Shown: one piece after another, positions 1-11,463 of the stretch
Layout: every line of letters begins with the position of its first letter
Position numbering within the stretch: the stretch's first letter is position 1
Origin: Argentina anserina
Lineage: Eukaryota; Streptophyta; Magnoliopsida; Rosales; Rosaceae
Assembly (NCBI RefSeq): GCF_933775445.1
Contig: NC_065877.1
Coordinates: 30,318,001-30,382,000 of the forward strand
DNA length: 64,000 nucleotides
Reading direction: 5' to 3'
Notes under the pieces: generated by a model
Database searches by the model: none
What the model saw: the letters and a program-made list of their open reading frames with translations, nothing else
Told to the model about the DNA's origin: nothing
Translations under genes and position numbers: made by a program

Positions 1-644
1 GTAACGGGTGGTTATCTGATCATGGGTACTCAGCTTGTTTTGGATGTTGGGTGGCGGGTGGTTACCCAACATCAGCGGTATACTAAGTGAGGGGTAACGG
101 ATGTGTACCAGCGCTCATTAGTTACCATTTTGTGAAAGTATTTGAGTAACCAGATGGGTTGCTCGTTTTCTCATGATTTTCATTATACTGTGTTGATGTG
201 GAGTTGTGTCTTTTATGAGACGAAAGTTATTTTAATATTTTACTCATACGAGCTGTAAAGCTTACCGGGTTTGTGTCTACAATCCCGGTGCACCAATTCA
301 ATGGTGTAGGGGATACTTCCGCAGGTGCTGAGTAGTAGTGATTGAGTGACGACTCCGAAGACTCGAAGTCGATCGCATCCAGTCGTGGTGAGGTTCCAGC
401 GTGGATTTTGTGTGAGATTTGGTGTGATTTTATTTGTGAGGTTATTGTGAGGATTATACAATTCCATTTGTTATATGTTGAATTATCATTTGGGTTTGTA
501 ATAATCGGCTTGACTGAGTTATATTTTAAACTCAGATGTGATCCGCTGCGACATTAAAATGATTTCGATTTCATTGAGATTATTTTTGTGTTTAACGATT
601 TTAAGATTTTGAGTGTTGAAGCTCGAAATTTTAGGGTCGTTACA
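1..644 (+). mobile_element. 3' end of a long LTR, cut by the window edge
   Basis: The block ends in TCGTTACA at 644, a CA terminus typical of an LTR. Directly after it the reading frame of the epimerase exon begins. It holds GGGTAAC-type repeats and a stretch around 240-275 (ACTCATACGA, then AAGCTTACCGGGTTTGT) that recurs at 44526-44558. This links it to the LTR fragment at 43.5-44.56 kb. No coding sequence is seen. The 5' part of the element lies left of the window. The family (probably Ty3/gypsy) is inferred, since no internal domain is visible. Confidence 0.7.
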
Positions 645-2438
645 ATCAACCAGGTCAGTGACATCAATATAGTCCCTCACGCAAGTGCCATCTGGTGTTG
701 CATAATCTATTCCTCTGACCTAGAAAAGAGGAATAAAGTAATTCACTTCTAAATATCAAAGACTATTTAAAAGTAAGCATTTTTCTCTTTACATGTCTAG
801 GTGAGAAGGGTGGAAGTGGAAGGACGTGAAACTGGGAGATGAAATACCTTCAGTCCAGAAATAATTCCCCGAGCTGCATCAAAACAAGCTCCAGATATTC
901 GACCCTGTTCCCGTAGCTCAGGTCGAGGAGCCTCTCCTAATCGTCCAGCAGGATCTGATCCTATAACATTAAAATATCTGCATATAGCCGTATATATGTT
1001 AGTGATGGTGGAGAATTCGTGCTCTATCTGCTCCCGATTGAGCAGAACATAATTTAGCAGAGTTATAGAAACCTGAATCACCTACCGTAAGATCATGACA
1101 GCCATATTTGAGTTCTTGGAGAAATCCAGTATGATATCTTCTGCCATCTTCTTGGCTTTTCCATATGGATTGATTGGAACCTGAAATGAGAACATGTATA
1201 AATAGTGTTATGGTCTGTATCATCTGATGTAAAACACTTATCATAAGACATACTCTTGTGCGTATAACACACTAAGACAATGTACAGTATTGTGATTTTC
1301 AGATTGGACAGGATAGGCAATATTCTTGTGAATTCTTACTTGTTCAGTTTCTTCAGTAATAGGCATTTTCTTGGGTTCACCATATGTGGCACAAGTACTA
1401 GAATAGATCAATGTCTTTACATTGTGAGCTGCCATCGCCTCCAAAACCAATAGGGTGTTTGATGTGATATTGTGATAATACCTGCATAACAAAATGATTA
1501 GGATTTAGGATATCTAGAATGTTTAAAGTTTTAATCATATGATTTGTTATACAATTAACTCAAAGTTAAAGATAGACACCTAAGAGGTTCCAGTGTACTT
1601 TCACCAACATAAGCAACAGCTGCAAAATGCATCACAGCATCAAATGCATTTTCTGAGAAGATTTTACTGACCTATAATTTAGGAATCAAGGACTGTCCAA
1701 CACCCATTTTTCTTTTTTAAAGAAATGGAGAAAAAGAAAGATTATTTCTAATTTCAGTTAGCATGATTAGGATACAGCTTTAGCATCTCCCAGGTCAGCT
1801 TTAATAAACTGAAGCCTCCCAGGTCCTGGAAATAACTGCTGAAGAATCCTGACAGCACCAATATTTCCTCTAGAAAGATTATCCTGTAACACAACAGATT
1901 TTAAATCAGTGAAATGTTAGAGTAATCCTATTCAATCTCTGATATGTTTGTAAATACCAAAAATTGCTTATTTACCACTATGGTTACACGGTATGAATCC
2001 TTCAACAGCCTAAGTGCAGCATGAGAACCTATGTAGCCAGCACCTCCAGTAACTAATACATGTGTTACTCCTTGTTCATGATAAGCGAACTGCACATACA
2101 AGAGATAACAGAGTCAAATTTTACATGGCATGGTGTCGAGAAAACATATATGGTAGAAGTCCGGGTCCTCTTCTGATATTTTGGTTAGTAATCAATATGT
2201 TCGATATCACCCTTCAATCTATAATCTATCAAAGAGGAAAACAATGTCAACGAATCATGAGAGGCTGCTAGCTAGGACTGTGATTTACAATATGTGATCA
2301 TTAGAAACATACCAGGTTGTGATCATTGCTGGAGTTGAGTGACTGCTTGTAGACAAAAATACAAATGGTGATTAGGACTGCAGCTGCCAAAAATTTACCA
2401 GGAAAATTGCTCCTTCGATTCGCGCCTGCAAAATCCAT
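645..2438 (-). pseudogene. MUR4: UDP-arabinose 4-epimerase (MUR4-like), C-terminus lost to LTR insertion
   Basis: Golgi enzyme family that interconverts UDP-xylose and UDP-arabinose for cell-wall arabinan. Eight exons read cleanly: 2313-2438, 1976-2089, 1776-1883, 1580-1671, 1340-1481, 1086-1180, 848-977 and 645-719, all with GT-AG borders and in phase, giving 294 codons. The start is an ATG at 2438. Residues 15-30 form a membrane anchor, as in type II Golgi proteins. The NAD-binding TGGAGYIG is at residues 56-63, and the YxxxK catalytic pair is Y200/K204. The frame stops after the [11 protein letters not shown] motif because an LTR terminus abuts position 645. Roughly the last 130 residues of the family are missing here; they may lie left of the window beyond the element. 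No stop or frameshift is seen in the remaining exons, so the break looks recent. An upstream 5' exon adding N-terminal residues cannot be excluded. Confidence 0.88.
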
Positions 2439-3640
2439 GGCTAGCCAGCTGCTGCAACCACAGAATGAAGTGAAGCGAAATATTAAATGGACTGTGAAGC
2501 TCTGTGGTTCTACTTTTTGTGCTTATAGCAGGAGCTGTGGAAATGACCAATCCTTCAATTCGATAACTCCAGCCATAGTGTATTATCGATGTGTCCTATG
2601 CTTCTAGTTAAGTAAAGGTCAAGAAGTTTGCCAACCTTGATATAGACTTATGGCCTTGACTTGGCAAAACAAGAACAGGAGAAACCACAGTACAGATTAC
2701 AGATATTACAGATATGACAGCTCAAACTACCAAAATCTGATTAGCTTCCTACTAGTGAAATTGAGAATTCATATCTTAATTCAAGCCAACACAAGAATCT
2801 CACCATAGAAAGTCGGAAAACCGAAAGCATAAATTGAAGGTGAACACAAATAACATAATTAACAAGAAGGCAGTTACATAAATTAACACAAATTAAATGG
2901 AACGTTATGGAAAATCAGAAGGCACAGACATCTATATATATAAAGACACACAGACAGAACAAGAAACGTACATATGACATAGAAAAGAAACCTCGACTGC
3001 TCACCTCGGAGAACCAGAGATATATAAAAACCGAAACGATGGAGGATCACTTAATGGATCTTTGTTGGAGAATATAAAGGAAAATGTCTCTGCAGTATAT
3101 GTTGCAGAAGAACTGGTCTATATAGATAGACATATACATTGGACCGGTACCGAAAATACTATATATTAAGAAATGATCGAGTCCACCAACAACGTGAAGA
3201 AGAGTGAAAGGGAAAGGAGAAGAAGAAGTAAAGCATGGAAATTGAGAGGAATGAGAGACTCATAGACCAAGTCCAGGGTCTTCTGTTTAAAAATCGAAGA
3301 GGGCAAATTTGAGCTTCAAGGGAAAGACGAAGCAAAACACGTGCATGAGGTGAAGGTCAGCGCCTTCTGCATGTGAAGCTTTGCGTTTCATATGACAAAA
3401 CTTGAGGTACAACATGTTCGACATCCCTGTCCTATAATTTCATTTTTATTTGTTTATATATATGTACTATTCCAATTGTTTTTCTTCATGATCTATTGGA
3501 CTCGTCTGGTTTTGATTCGTGACAACTATATATTCTTCTCCAATCATATGGAATTTTGGATATATGTGAGCCATTTGCTATACTCTAGCTAGTAGTCTCT
3601 TGTTAATTATTAATATAAGCTTCTGTATTAGTATAAGAGT
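2439..3640. other. Epimerase 5' region and intergenic spacer
   Basis: This should hold the 5' UTR and promoter of the minus-strand epimerase gene. Several AT-rich TATA-like stretches occur (around 2930-2945, 3020-3030 and 3160-3170), but none can be chosen as the promoter. Nothing coding is recognised. Confidence 0.4.
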
Positions 3641-4274
3641 GTACTAATCTATGAAGCACGGACACGCGGACAAGGGTCCGTATTGCGTGTCCGACACGGA
3701 CACGGACACGCTCGGACACGCGAACTCAATTTGGACACGGCCCGGACACGCAAGTGTCGGAATCGGACACGCGAGTGTCCGAATTGGACACGCGAGTATC
3801 CCAATTGGACACGCGGACACGCACCAACTCATAATAAAAGTGAAAGTGCTTATGGTGAGAATCGAAGCTTGGTCATCCAAGGCACCCAACAACTCCTCAA
3901 CCATTCCAACAGATTCAGTTTTTGTTATATTTATGCACACTTTAATATATATAAGAAGATAAACTCATGATAAAAATAAAAATGCTTGTGGTGGGATTCG
4001 AACCTTGGTCATCCAAATGATCCAACAAATCCTCAACCATTCCAACAGATTCAGTTTTTGTTATATTTATGCACACTTTAATATATATACATCTAAATAC
4101 TTTCAAATTTTTAAATTAATTTTTTAATATATATATATATATATTAAAATAATTTTAATTGCCGTGTCCACCACGTGTCCGTGTCCAAAAAAATTTCTAT
4201 ATGCCGTGTCTACGTATCGAATCGTGTCCAATACGGACACTCGTGTCCGTGTCCGTGCTACATAGGTACTAATA
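3641..4274. mobile_element. Mutator-like foldback MITE with 9-bp target duplication
   Basis: The element spans 3650-4265. Its left end reads TATGAAGCACGGACACG, and its right end, read in reverse, gives CTATGTAGCACGGACACGG. It is flanked by GTACTAATC (3641-3649) and GTACTAATA (4266-4274), 8 of 9 bases matching. The left arm carries many degenerate GGACACGCG-type units (3655-3825) and the right arm carries the complement (4165-4260). Inside, a unit of about 120 bp is directly repeated (about 3840-3960 and 3968-4090). There is no transposase, so it is non-autonomous. A 9-bp duplication with long GC-rich arms suggests the MULE superfamily. Confidence 0.8.
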
Positions 4275-4910
4275 TTGCTAGATTTGTACTAATAATTCAT
4301 TTATTCCCTCATTCTAATCCAGAATCTGCTCCAAGTGCTTTCCTCTCTGACTCCCTTGATGAGCTGTGCTTAAGGCACTTCCGAACTTTAAATTATTGGG
4401 TTCATTGAAAAAAATTCCAGATATATATTATTGGATTCATTGAAAATTCCACTGGTTTTTGTTTTTGGGTTGAAAGTTGAAAGCTTCTACTGTTTGTGGG
4501 AAGTGGTCATGTTTCCATTGACAAAAACAATTATAAGGGCTTTTACCCAACATAGAAGACGACTTTACATAGAAGACGACTTGCCTCGTATGGTTCTTTA
4601 TAAAGGGAATTCGAAACTGGTACTTCATAGCTTTCTGACTGCATTAGTTGATTAATGTACATTGCTGATTATTGTTACTTATATGTGCCAGTGATAATCA
4701 ATAGTCTTTGAACTTTATGATCAATGTTTCAATATACACTACTATGCTGTTTATTTGATCTGTAAGACATGTATATCGATAATGATAAGAAAACGACATA
4801 AACAAGGTCTAAGTGGTATCAGCATAAAATCAAAGTTGTTCTTATGTTACATGAACTAAAGTGAAACTAATGTAGTTCAACATCAAATAAAAGTAGTTCT
4901 GAATAGGGGT
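4275..4910. other. Intergenic spacer
   Basis: AT-rich DNA with a short local repeat (TATTGGATTCATTGAAAA-like at about 4395-4445). No gene or complete element is recognised. Confidence 0.4.
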
Positions 4911-5430
4911 GGGCATAAAAAACAGAAATCCCGATTCCATCCCGATCATGTCCCGAAATTCGTAGGGACGGGACGGAGGTCTAAAAACGTTCGTCCCGTC
5001 CCGTTTCATAATAGTGGGATGAGACGTGGGACGAATAATTTCTATCCCGCTTCGTTCCGTCCTGTCCCACCTTTAATGAAAACTTAAAAATTCTTATATT
5101 TTTGTATCAAAATGAAACTAATTTATGTTCTTAATAACTCCAAAATTATATTAATTCAAATAATAATGGTAAATTATAATATTTTGAACATAATATGTAT
5201 TTTTAGGTTAAAATTTCATTATTAAATGTTATTTTATTAATGAAAAAGTAAAAATATAGGTTTTTATTTAACTTTATAGGAAGATGAGATTTGTCCCGAT
5301 CCCGTCCCGTCTCAACCGGGATTAATCCCGAGTGGGATGCATTCTTAAAAACACTCGTCCCGTCCCGATTCAAAAGAGTGGGACGGAACGTAAGATGAGC
5401 CCCATCCCGTTCCATTCCGTCCCAGGAAAC
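4909..5430. mobile_element. hAT-like MITE fragment with GGGACGGGAC repeats
   Basis: It begins AGGGGTGGGCA, a hAT-type terminus, and is followed by CCCGATCC/GGGACGGGACGG subterminal repeats at both ends (4930-5075 and 5285-5430) around an AT-rich core. The expected TGCCCACCCCT right terminus is not visible, so the right end is lost or diverged. Confidence 0.6.
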
Positions 5431-6043
5431 AAAAGCAGAGAATGAAGCAGGCAAGACGAGCAGGTGTCTTATATGCATCTCCAAATCCCAGCCACATGAG
5501 TAACCTTTTCTCACCGCGGCGGACCCCACCAACCTCTCTCCTTCTTATCACTCCACGCGTAACTCTCCCATTCGCCACCTCCCGGACCGGATCCAACGGC
5601 CCGCATTCCGCCTCCGTGGTCCGAATATCCTCGTCTTTGAAAAGAAAAGAAACCCCCAGTTGCACAGCCCCTCCAATCCCAACTAGCCACGCGTCCTCCA
5701 GTGGTGAGGCGAAATAAAAACGAAAGTCGTCGTCGCCGTCGTCCTCAGAGTCTCATCTTTGCGGTTCGGTTTGCTTGCGCCAAATGACCTAACACCCGCA
5801 CAAAGGAAGAGGTTTATTATATCCCTCTCTCTTCCGGGAGGGGCAACCCCTGAAGAACCCCCCCCCTCTCTCTCTCTCTATTCTCTCTATTCCTTTTCCC
5901 ACATAGCCCTCCGATTCTCTCTTATTTACACTCCCTGCCATTCTCTCTCCCCCCCTCCCCCAAATGCCACGCTCTCCGCGGCGGTCGTGATCCGCTCCCT
6001 TCCCCCCGACGACGACGACGTTTTCTGCGCCGGAGCTAGTGAC
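5431..6043 (+). promoter_or_regulatory. PAT1 upstream region and 5' leader
   Basis: GC-richer DNA leading into the PAT1 start. A CT-rich tract (about 5855-5955, runs of C and TCTCTC) lies 90-190 bases upstream of the ATG, as is common in plant housekeeping promoters and 5' UTRs. No clear TATA box. The open frames here look fortuitous. Confidence 0.45.
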
Positions 6044-9000
6044 ATGGAGAGATCTGGAAGCGGCGGCGGCGAGGATTTCCGGGACTTCATTCGGAGCTCC
6101 TCAGGTCCGAGATCTGTTCGTGTCTGCTTTCTTTTTCCGGTCTTTGAATTTCGGTTTTCAGATTAAGGATTCAATTGCGTGCTTTTTTATGAATCTTGTT
6201 TCAGCTTCAAGATGAATAAATTAGGGTTCTTTCTCCATGTTTGGACCTAATTTTGATGGTTTTGATTAGTTCTTCAACTTGCGTGAATAACTAGCCTGTA
6301 TTGGTTGCGAGTGAAATCGAATTTTGGCTGTTTGTGATTGTCGATTGGGTTTTGCTTTGTAGCTGAGCTCAAGTAAAGTTCTTGTTTTGACTGAATTATT
6401 AAGATGGTTTAAAATTACATGTTTTCGGGGATTCTGTAAATCATTTGGTTATTATGTTGTGCTGGAGTAGTAGCTCTACTGATTTGGATGTCTAATTTTG
6501 TTTTAATTTTGGCGTGCAGAGAATAATGCACTCTTTGATGCATCACAGTATGAGTTTTTCGGCCAGAACGCGGCCGAAGAAGTTGCGCTTGGGGGTTTAG
6601 ACGAGGAGAATGACCGAAAGTCTTTGTTTGGGTCTGTTGATAACGAGTACCATCTGTTCGAGAAGGATGAGGTTCGATTCTGTTTTCCACTACATTGTTG
6701 GGGGTGGGCATATTAAGCATATTTGTTTCTTGGGGGTGGGCATATGATGCAACGTTTTCCCGCCCTTTTTTCGTTTACTACTGGTTGTCTATCGGCAGAT
6801 ACTATGAGCTTATGCAGCTTATTATTGGCTCTGAATTGGCTGTGATATAAAGCATATTCCTTAACTCCAGTCATATTCCATTTTTGTATGTAGGGCTTAG
6901 GGTTGGGATCTTTGAATGACGTGGATGATCTGGCAACTACTTTTGCAAAGGTCAGCTCCCTTAACTTTGATGAGTAAGCAATTAGGTGTATGGTTTGAGT
7001 TCCAAGTATACGACTTGCAATCTTTCATTGCTGTAATCCCTGGATTTATTGCTGATGCTCATGTATCCGAGCATAGTCTTTTCATATTCTTCATCTTTAT
7101 CATCTTTCTTCTGTTTCTGGTATGTCTTGATTCTCCTCCGTTTATAAGTCCGCCTTAGTATTCTTTGTTTTTCTCTGTAAGATGCTTCTTATTACTTCTC
7201 TAAAGCTTTCATAACTTGATAATATTTTTCGTTAAAAAAAAGACATTTAAAGGTTTATTGACAAATATGTTGGAATTTTCTTGAGTGAGGTACTGATGAA
7301 AGTCTAGTTGATTTTCTTTGCATGTCTAGCCATATAATAGTTGCCTCCATTCTTCAGTCATGTTTCTTTCCTCCTTAAAAATAGTACCTTTCTAAGTACT
7401 CTCTCAATTTTATGATCATATATTAAAGTGTAAAACTGTTTCAAGGACTGGTTCAAAACAATAGCATTCAGGATTGAAATAAATGGTGGTACTTCTTTCT
7501 ACTTGTCACATTTAGTTTGGAGATGATTGAATATAGTTATTTTTTTATTGACCATGTTCATTATGAACAAAAATCTGATTTCCTTTTATTTAATTTTTTA
7601 TTACACAGTTGAACAAAGTTGTAACTGGACCTAGACACCCGGGCGTAATTGGAGATAGAGGTTCTGGATCTTTTTCACGGGAGAGTAAGTATATTAGCTC
7701 TTCTGTCATCCTGTTATCATGCATCAAGTAATTTGCACTTGCCAAGGCCTTATATATATGCCGTAATACATAATAAGGAATTAGGATGTTGCACTTAGTG
7801 TTAATATAATCTTGTACTAGCATGTATTGAATGATATCGAATTCTCAGTTGCATAGGCATTTCAGTCATTTTAGTAGGAGGGAAAAACTATCTTCCAAAT
7901 TTCTGTCCTTAAAATTGCAAATTATTGTCCTTTCATGTGTTTTTACCACACTTTCATATGTTCAAGCCATCCCGTTTCATTCAGCAGTTATGACCTTAGT
8001 TATAAATTGCAATCATTATTTCATCTAGTGTCATTTTCTGGCGGATGGCTCTTTACTCGTGTATAAATTGGATCAGGGCTTGTGCGTGCTTTTTTGAAGA
8101 ATTTGTTACACTGATTGACTGGATCTGTTGCTTCTTGTTTTTGTAATACAATATCTGAATAAAAATGGGTGAGAAGTATCAGGAATTAGATTGTTGTCAT
8201 TAACCCTTGGAATGGTTTGTACAATTTTCTCCCCTCTCTCCCCGTCCTAAATTAATTACTTATTTGAAACCGAGGGAGTTGCTTGATTTTTAGCATGCTA
8301 CCAATTTCATGCATTTCTGTAGTTTCTATTAAAATTCTATATAACAGCAAGTTCTCTTCAGGTTCATCTGCTACTGATTGGGCCCAAGATGGAGATTTCG
8401 GTAGCTGGTTGGACCAGCAGATGTTTGATACAGATAACTCTCTGGACGGAAAACGATGGTCCTCACAACCACAATCTTCCGCTCGATTTCCAGAATCAAA
8501 ACCTTTGCACAGAACATCCTCATACCCTGAGCAGCCACCTGTCCTACAGCACTACAACAGTGAACCAATTATAGTACCCAAATCAGCATTCACCTCATTC
8601 CCTCCCCCTGGAAATAGGTCCCAGGGGGGATCACCACAGCATCTGAGTTTTTCTACTCTATCTGGTGCTTCCCAGTCGCCTTTTTCTTCACCAAATCTTT
8701 CTTCTTTATCTAACTCTAATCTTCATCTGGCTGGTGGTTTACCTCATGGCTTGCATTATGGAGCGAACATGCCTCAGTTCACAAACCCTGTTGCTGTTTC
8801 TTATAATAGCAGGTCACAAAATCATTGGGTCAACCGTGCTGGAGTATTGCATGGGGATCATTCTAATCTCTTGAACAATATATTGCAGCAACAGCTACCT
8901 CATCAAAATGGGCTTTTGTCTGCACAGTTACTCTCAGCTCAGCAGCAGCTACAACAGCAGAGATTGCACCGTCCGATACAGCCATCTTTGGCCCATTTTG

Positions 9001-10430
9001 CAGCAATGCAGCCCCAGCTATATAATACCCATCCTTCTCCCTCGCACAAGCCAATGCATGGATTGCCCGACATAAGAGAGCATAGACCTAAACATAGGAG
9101 CAAGCACAATCGGTTTTCTCAAGGCTCTGATACTGGTAGTCAGAAGAGTGAGAGTGGGTTTATACAGTTCAGATCTAAACATATGACATCTGAAGAGATA
9201 GAGAGCATTCTTAAAATGCAGCATGCCGCAACACATAGCAACGACCCCTACATAGATGATTATTACCACCAGGCAAGTCTTTCCAAGAAAGCTTCTGGGT
9301 TGAGGTCAAAACATGCTTTCTGCCCATCTCACTTGAGAGAGTTCTCTTCCAGAGGTCGTAATAGTAGTGATCAGCATTCCCATTCTTCTGTTGATGCTCT
9401 CGGGAGGATTCCTCTCTCGTCCATCCGTAGGCCACGACCCCTCCTTGAAGTCGATCCCCCTCCTGGTGAAGGGAATTCTGAACATGCCTCTGAGAAGCCT
9501 TTGGAACAGGAACCAATGCTTGCTGCTAGGATAACCATTGAAGATGGCCTTTGTCTCCTTCTTGATGTTGATGATATTGATCGACTCATACAATGTGGTC
9601 AGCCCCAAGACGGTGGAGTTCAACTTCGGCGAAGGCGGCAGATGCTGCTGGAAGGGTTGGCAGCGTCACTTCAGCTTGTAGATCCACTTGGTAAAGGCAG
9701 CCATGCAGTTGGGTTATCCCCTAAAGATGACCTTGTGTTCCTCAGGTTGGTGGCTCTTTCAAAAGGCCGAAAGCTCCTTTCTAGGTTTATCCAACTTCTT
9801 TTCCCTGGTAGTGAGCTTGCCCGGATTGTTTGCATGACTGTATTCCGGCATTTAAGATTTTTGTTTGGAGGTCTCCCATCTGATCCTGCAGCTGCTGATA
9901 CAACTAACAGTCTTGCAAAAACGGTTTCTGCATGTATAACTGGTATGGATCTTCGTGCACTAAGTGCCTGTCTTGTTGCAGTCGTTTGTTCATCAGAGCA
10001 GCCACCTCTTCGTCCCCTTGGAAGCCCTGCTGGAGATGGGGCCGCTATTATATTGAAATCTGTTCTTGAAAGAGCAACTGAACTCTTAACTGACCCTCAC
10101 GCTGTTGGAACCTGTAGTGTGTCTAATCGTGCCCTCTGGCAGGCTTCCTTTGATGAATTCTTTGGTCTTCTTACCAAATATTGTCTGAGTAAGTATGAAA
10201 CTATCTTGCAATCATTATTCACGCAGACCCAGCAAAGCACAGAAGTTATTGGCTCAGAGGCCACCAAGGCAATACACAGGGAAATGCCTGTTGAGCTTCT
10301 ACGTGCCAGTCTTCCTCACACTAATGAGCACCAAAGGAAGCTTTTGTCAGATTTTGCCCAACGTTCCATGCCCATTTCTGGTCTTAATGTGAATGGCGGT
10401 CAAATGAACTCTGAATCAGTAAGAGGATAG
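6044..10430 (+). CDS. PAT1: Protein PAT1 homolog (mRNA decapping activator)
   Basis: Pat1 bridges deadenylated mRNA, the Lsm1-7 ring and the decapping complex in cytoplasmic P-bodies; in plants it is also linked to immune signalling. Five exons: 6044-6104, 6520-6671, 6894-6950, 7609-7684 and 8362-10430. All splice sites are GT-AG and the total is 804 aa, the usual size for plant PAT1. The start lies in the [12 protein letters not shown] context. The conserved N-terminal acidic block [11 protein letters not shown] is at about residue 27, followed by [17 protein letters not shown] and the phospho-type SFSRESSSATDW motif. A Ser/Pro-rich middle holds a Gln-rich stretch near residues 287-320. From about residue 389 ([12 protein letters not shown]) the helical Pat1 C-terminal region runs to the stop. 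No disruption is seen. It converges with the methyltransferase gene downstream. Confidence 0.95.
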
Positions 10431-11463
10431 CGGCCTAGCGGGTACTGGAGATTTTGCCGGAAAGATCTCTTGAAAAACATAATTGATTGGTTGACGGGGA
10501 TGGTGATGTGAAATGCATATCAGGGGGAATATGAATCCACTTTAAAGTGGATGGGTTGTGCGGGGCTCTGGGGAGTGGAAGGAATTGCTCCCCATCGAAG
10601 TAATTTTACAAAGCTTCGTTGTTATTTGTTTAACTTTTTACTGTTCTAAAATTTTAGTAAACATGTGATGGTCATTTTGAAGAATTCGTAGTTGTGCCTA
10701 AATGTGTAATATCATGGGAATAGAGTTTGAGTCTGGGAGTGGTTCTTCTGGGAGCTTTATTTTGGTGCTCTGTGTTGAACTGGAAGCATAGGGATAGAAT
10801 GTACAGGGTAGTCTTACAGAACCTTCAGAACAACTTTGTTTCGGGTCATCTTCTGATGTTGAAAATTTCAGCTATGTATGATAGTGTATTGTCTTTCTCT
10901 GTTTCTCTTTTCATTTACTCCTTTCCTCTTCAGCAGCTTTCATTCTTATTTTTCATTTTGCATTGTTTTCAAGTAATTTCTGTTCATTGTGCAGTGTGTT
11001 CTCGTTACATATTTCGCCATCATGTTCTTTTGAACTTGCAATTCATAGTATGGTAGCATACACTTTCTTATTTTAAACCCTAATTGCTGAGATTTGGTCG
11101 ACCAAAATTGGTTAGCTGACTCTGGCTGCAAGTTTCCTACCATACGTACTCATGCAACATCTATGCCTAAGATTGCGGCTACCCTAATTGTGGCCAATCC
11201 AGTGAGCTGCAATTTTCTTGATTTAATTTTCTAGTCCTCAGTCGATCTTGTTTGTTTTGCCTTGTTTTCACAAGATTCAAAGTCATTCTTTACCATATAA
11301 TTTGCACAAAGAGGCTCAGATGCCATATTTATCTTTGGTCGACAATGAAAATCTGGTAAATCACCTTGCAAACTATATTTTCAGTTGCTTCACAATGACT
11401 ATCAAAAATTCAAAATCCACAAATAATTAGTTTAATGTTATTCAAAAGAAAAAAACCAACTAT
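10431..11463. other. PAT1 3' UTR and convergent intergenic region
   Basis: Sits between two converging genes. The first few hundred bases probably hold the PAT1 3' UTR, but no polyadenylation site can be fixed. No further gene is recognised. Confidence 0.5.

Noticed and set aside
3985..4010. tRNA-like T-arm complement (GGTGGGATTCGAACC)
   Set aside because: No acceptor, D or anticodon arms fit around it; it is a repeat word inside the MULE foldback.
5203..5717. Overlapping open frames on both strands upstream of PAT1
   Set aside because: Produced by GGGACGGGAC repeats of the hAT-like fragment and by GC-rich promoter DNA.
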